A stretch of DNA of 10,822 nucleotides from Alphaproteobacteria bacterium UBA6189 (lineage in GTDB: Bacteria; Pseudomonadota; Alphaproteobacteria; Rickettsiales; UBA3002): assembly GCA_002422745.1 (NCBI GenBank), contig DITH01000081.1, positions 3,671 to 14,492 of the forward strand, read 5' to 3'. Positions 7,393 through 10,822 of the stretch are shown here, one piece after another. Position 1 is the first letter of the stretch. Each line of letters opens with the position of its first letter. The notes beneath the pieces are model-generated. The model was given only the letters and a program-made list of their open reading frames with translations. It had not been told where the DNA came from and ran no database searches. The translations under genes were made by a program, and so were the position numbers.

Positions 7393-7527
7393 ATGAAACG
7401 CACTTACCAACCGAGCAAGATTGTACGTAAACGCCGCCATGGCTTCCGCGCCCGTATGGCGACGGTCGGTGGCCGTAAAGTGCTGGCTTCGCGCCGCGCT
7501 AAAGGCCGTAAATCGCTGAGCGCTTAA
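7393..7527 (+). CDS. rpmH: 50S ribosomal protein bL34
   Basis: A 44-residue, very basic protein of the large ribosomal subunit. The sequence begins [18 protein letters not shown] and continues with [13 protein letters not shown] and [11 protein letters not shown], matching bL34 over its full length with normal size (44-47 residues). GGAG lies 6 bases before the ATG, and a strong promoter lies just upstream. It heads the conserved rpmH-rnpA-yidD-yidC cluster; dnaA, which precedes rpmH in many bacteria, is replaced here by a divergent histidine kinase, as is common in alphaproteobacteria, where dnaA is usually elsewhere. The terminator after it allows rpmH to be expressed more strongly than the genes that follow. 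Confidence 0.97.
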   Translation: MKRTYQPSKIVRKRRHGFRARMATVGGRKVLASRRAKGRKSLSA

Positions 7528-7559
7528 GCCGGCGATTACGCGTTTAGCTGCAACGAACG

Positions 7560-7588
7560 AGCGCGCCGCAAGGCGCGTTTTGTTTTTT
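7560..7588 (+). terminator. Intrinsic terminator or attenuator between rpmH and rnpA
   Basis: The stem AGCGCGCC (7560-7567) pairs with GGCGCGTT (7572-7579) through six G-C pairs, one G-U and one A-U, closed by a GCAA tetraloop of the stable GNRA class. A T-rich tract (TTTTGTTTTTT, 7578-7588) follows at once. This is a textbook rho-independent terminator. As no strong promoter is seen between it and rnpA, it probably acts as a partial terminator that lowers expression of rnpA and downstream genes relative to rpmH. Confidence 0.8.
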
Positions 7589-7627
7589 CGGCTTTCGCTT
7601 TCCCCCACCTGCAGTAAAGTGCGGCCG

Positions 7628-7984
7628 ATGGCCATGCCCCCGACAACCCTGACCCAGCGTGCCGATTTCCTACGGCTCAACCGCGGGTTTAAATACATCG
7701 CGCCGTATTTTATTCTGCGGTATGCCCCAACGGCAGAGGCTGGCCAATGTCGGGTCGGTTATACCGTGACCACCAAATGCGGCAATGCGGTGGTTCGCAA
7801 CCGCATAAAGCGCCGCCTGCGCGCCCTGATGCGCGAATTGCATGCCGCCTGCCACCCCGGCACCGATTACGTGCTGATCGCCCGCGCCGATGCGCAAACC
7901 AGTGCCGCTACGGTGGAATACGACCTGCTTCGGCAGGAATTGGCCCGCGCCCTTGCCGCCGCCCGCGCGCGATTGGAACGCTAA
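7628..7984 (+). CDS. rnpA: Ribonuclease P protein component
   Basis: Small basic protein (118 residues) that binds the catalytic RNase P RNA and helps cleave the 5' leader from tRNA precursors. The family signature is clear: [13 protein letters not shown] at 8-20 and [20 protein letters not shown] (44-63), containing the RNR motif that contacts the RNA; the later YVLIAR (81-86) matches the beta strand before the last helix. Two ATG codons are possible, 7628 and 7634, two codons apart, with only a weak ribosome binding site; the first is given. Upstream in-frame codons lie in the terminator and its leader and are unlikely to be translated. The stop overlaps the yidD start by one base (TAATG), implying coupled translation. 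Position between rpmH and yidD is the standard one for this gene. Confidence 0.94.
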   Translation: MAMPPTTLTQRADFLRLNRGFKYIAPYFILRYAPTAEAGQCRVGYTVTTKCGNAVVRNRIKRRLRALMRELHAACHPGTDYVLIARADAQTSAATVEYDLLRQELARALAAARARLER

Positions 7985-8217
7985 TGCGCCACCTGCCGCA
8001 ATGGATATTGCTGAAGCTGGTGCGCGGCTACCAGCTGTTGGCCTCGCCGTGGCTGGGCGGCAATTGCCGCTTCCGGCCGACCTGCTCCTGCTACGCGCGC
8101 GAGGCGCTGACGCGACATGGGGCTTGCAGAGGCGGATGGCTTACCCTAAAACGCCTTGCCCGCTGCCATCCATGGGGTGGCGAGGGCTATGACCCTGTAC
8201 CGGAACGATTGGAATAA
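7984..8217 (+). CDS. yidD: Membrane protein insertion efficiency factor YidD
   Basis: Small amphipathic, membrane-associated protein (77 residues) thought to help YidC-dependent insertion of inner-membrane proteins. The family pattern is complete: an N-terminal amphipathic helix ([16 protein letters not shown], 4-19), SPWLG (21-25), [11 protein letters not shown] (28-38), HG (45-46), GGW (50-52), RLARCHPWG (57-65) and a GYDPVP ending (68-73). The conserved cysteines are present. The ATG overlaps the rnpA TAA by one base, and the yidC ATG follows 6 bases after its stop, so expression is expected to be coupled. A longer reading frame extends upstream into rnpA, but it only overlaps rnpA out of frame and has no supporting homology. 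Confidence 0.93.
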   Translation: MRHLPQWILLKLVRGYQLLASPWLGGNCRFRPTCSCYAREALTRHGACRGGWLTLKRLARCHPWGGEGYDPVPERLE

Positions 8218-8223
8218 GACGAC

Positions 8224-9978
8224 ATGCAGCCGAATAATCCGTTGGGCGGACCCGACATTAAACGAATGATCCTGGCCATGGTGCTTGCCATGCTGACCCT
8301 GGTGGGCTGGCAGTATTTTTATGAACGCCCGCGCATGCAGGCGAACCCACCGGCCGCGCAGGCCGCGCCGCTGAAACAGGCGCCCGCCCTGGCGCATCAG
8401 GAAATCGCCACCGAGCAACCGATGGTCGATACGGCGCCAGAAATCGCCATCCGCAGTGACCGCCTGCATGGCTCCATCTCGCTGCGCGGCGCGCGGATCG
8501 ATGATCTGACGCTCGCCCAGTACCGGGAAACGATTGCGGAGGATTCACCCGAAGTACGGTTGCTTTCACCAGCCAGCAGCGAATTGCCGTATTTTGTCGA
8601 AACCGGCTTGTTGCCCGAATCGCCCAGCGTTGCCACCCCCAATGCACAAACGCTGTGGACGGCCGATAGTGATGTGCTGACACCCGAAAAGCCGGTCACG
8701 CTGCGCTGGAATAACGGTCAGGGGCTGGTGTTTGAAAAACATATTGCGCTCGACGACGCGTATATGTTCACCATTACCACCACGGTAAAAAACAACGCCG
8801 CCGCGCCGGTAACGCTGTACCCGTATGGCTTGGTGTCGCGCGCCTACGATGATTCGGGCGAGCATATATATTTCATGCATGAAGGGCCGCTCGGGGTCAT
8901 GGATGACGTGCTCAACGACGTGACTTACGAAAGCCTGCGCGACGACGGCACGCAGAAATTCGGCAACGTAAAAGGTTGGGTCGGCATTACCGATAAATAC
9001 TGGCTCACGGCCGTGATTCCTGGGCCAAAAACCCGCTTTGACGCGCAATTTATCCACCGTGATCCGACGGATGGCCACGACCGCTACCAGGCCGACCTGC
9101 GCGCCGATCCCATCACTGTACCGGCACAGGAAAGCGCCAGCAGCGAGTTGCGCGTCTTTGCCGGCGCCAAGGAAGTCAACCTGCTCGACGCGTATAGCAT
9201 GCAATACAATATACCGCTGTTCGACCGTGCGGTCGATTTCGGTTCGCTGTATTTCCTCACCAAGCCGATCTTTCTGGTGCTGAGCTATTTCAACGGCATC
9301 GTCGGCAATTTCGGCGTGGCGATCCTGCTGCTCACCGTCTGCATTAAAATTCTTCTCTTCCCGCTGGCCAGCAAATCCATGACCGCCATGGCCCAAATGA
9401 AATTGCTGACGCCGAAAATGGTCGAACTGCGCGACCGCCATAAAGACGACAAAATGAAAATGAACCAGGAAGTGATCGCCCTGTATAAGCGTGAAGGCGT
9501 CAACCCGATGGGTGGGTGCCTGCCTATTCTGTTGCAGATCCCGGTTTTCTTCGCCCTTTACCGGGTGCTCTACACTACGCTCGAGATGCGTCATGCGCCG
9601 TTTTTCGGGTGGGTGCACGATCTCTCTGCACCCGACCCCACGACCGTGTGGAACCTGTTCGGCCTTCTCCCCTATTCGACGGATTTCCTGCCGGTCTTCC
9701 TCAATATCGGTCTGTGGCCACTGATCATGTGCGCCACCATGGTGATCCAACAGCGCCTGAACCCTAAACCCACCGATGAAGTCCAGGCGATGGTGATGGC
9801 ATGGATGCCGTTCATCTTCCTGTTCATGTTCTCGGGCTTTGCCGTCGGGCTGGTGATTTACTGGGCATGGAACAACGTGCTTACCATCCTGCAGCAGCTC
9901 TACATTAACGCCAAGCTCGAGAAAAAAGGCCTGCGCGAGCCCAAGGCGAAAACAAAAACAAAGGCCAAGGCGGGTTAG
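8224..9978 (+). CDS. yidC: Membrane protein insertase YidC (Oxa1/YidC/Alb3 family)
   Basis: Inner-membrane insertase that acts alone or with SecYEG to insert and fold membrane proteins. The 584-residue product has the Gram-negative layout: an N-terminal helix (about 15-33), a Pro/Ala/Gln-rich tether (35-66), a large periplasmic beta domain (about 75-335), then the conserved five-helix core (about 342-560). Core motifs include VCIKILLFPLASKSM (372-386), MKLLTPKMVELRDRH (392-406) in the cytosolic hairpin, GVNPMGGCLPILLQIPVFFALY (split here as GVNPMGGCLP 425-434 and ILLQIPVFFALY 435-446), and MRHAPFFGWVHDLSAPDP (455-472). Lys375 sits where E. coli has the groove Arg366, a charge-conserving change. 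The C-terminus is a short Lys/Thr-rich tail (573-582), consistent with ribosome contact. The stop codon is followed directly by the engB start. Confidence 0.97.
   Translation: MQPNNPLGGPDIKRMILAMVLAMLTLVGWQYFYERPRMQANPPAAQAAPLKQAPALAHQEIATEQPMVDTAPEIAIRSDRLHGSISLRGARIDDLTLAQYRETIAEDSPEVRLLSPASSELPYFVETGLLPESPSVATPNAQTLWTADSDVLTPEKPVTLRWNNGQGLVFEKHIALDDAYMFTITTTVKNNAAAPVTLYPYGLVSRAYDDSGEHIYFMHEGPLGVMDDVLNDVTYESLRDDGTQKFGNVKGWVGITDKYWLTAVIPGPKTRFDAQFIHRDPTDGHDRYQADLRADPITVPAQESASSELRVFAGAKEVNLLDAYSMQYNIPLFDRAVDFGSLYFLTKPIFLVLSYFNGIVGNFGVAILLLTVCIKILLFPLASKSMTAMAQMKLLTPKMVELRDRHKDDKMKMNQEVIALYKREGVNPMGGCLPILLQIPVFFALYRVLYTTLEMRHAPFFGWVHDLSAPDPTTVWNLFGLLPYSTDFLPVFLNIGLWPLIMCATMVIQQRLNPKPTDEVQAMVMAWMPFIFLFMFSGFAVGLVIYWAWNNVLTILQQLYINAKLEKKGLREPKAKTKTKAKAG

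Positions 9979-10822
<844 letters not shown>

Noticed and set aside
6970-7698. Open frame of 242 codons on the minus strand crossing the kinase start, the intergenic gap and rpmH
   Set aside because: It runs antisense through rpmH, the promoter and the terminator and then out of frame through the kinase; no domain or ribosome binding site supports it.
8566-9750. Long open frame of 394 codons on the minus strand
   Set aside because: It lies wholly antisense to yidC, which has complete homology; the protein is rich in His, Arg and Gln as expected of a mirrored GC-rich gene and shows no domain.

Overview
The window is a GC-rich stretch of bacterial chromosome, most likely from an alphaproteobacterium. 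The main reason is the gene order rpmH - rnpA - yidD - yidC - engB - argB, in which the yidC-engB-argB link is typical of Alphaproteobacteria. A PleC/DivJ-like hybrid-free histidine kinase and short, compact intergenic gaps fit this. I cannot name the genus. No insertion sequence, phage gene, CRISPR array, tRNA or rRNA was seen; all large open frames not listed here are antisense or out-of-frame shadows of the listed genes.

Layout: positions 1-236 (minus) hold the N-terminal part of ribose-5-phosphate isomerase B. A divergent gap of about 165 bases follows; it contains a 9-bp inverted repeat whose left arm includes a perfect DnaA-box 9-mer. On the plus strand from 403 to 4863 lie four genes: a prepilin peptidase, an MshL/PilN-type secretin lipoprotein, an ABC-2-type permease with no ATPase beside it, and a membrane-anchored helical-repeat protein of unknown function. 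The first two point to a type IV pilus or type II-like secretion machine whose other parts are not in this window. The last two form a tight pair 2 bases apart, placed directly behind the secretin, and are the least understood part of the window.

Convergent to these, 4877-7202 (minus) encodes a membrane histidine kinase followed by panB (first committed step of pantothenate synthesis); the panB start lies inside the kinase gene, with a strong ribosome binding site embedded in the kinase coding sequence.

From 7334 to the right end (plus) is a housekeeping cluster: a clear promoter, rpmH (ribosomal protein bL34), a GNRA-loop intrinsic terminator, rnpA (RNase P protein), yidD and yidC (membrane protein insertion), engB (ribosome assembly GTPase) and the start of argB (arginine synthesis). 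Genes from rnpA to argB overlap or are within 6 bases of each other, so they are very probably one transcription unit, partly separated from rpmH by the terminator.

I found no convincing new defence or mobile system. The observations most worth a second look are the secretin / orphan permease / helical-repeat protein group, the DnaA-box inverted repeat, and the kinase-panB overlap.
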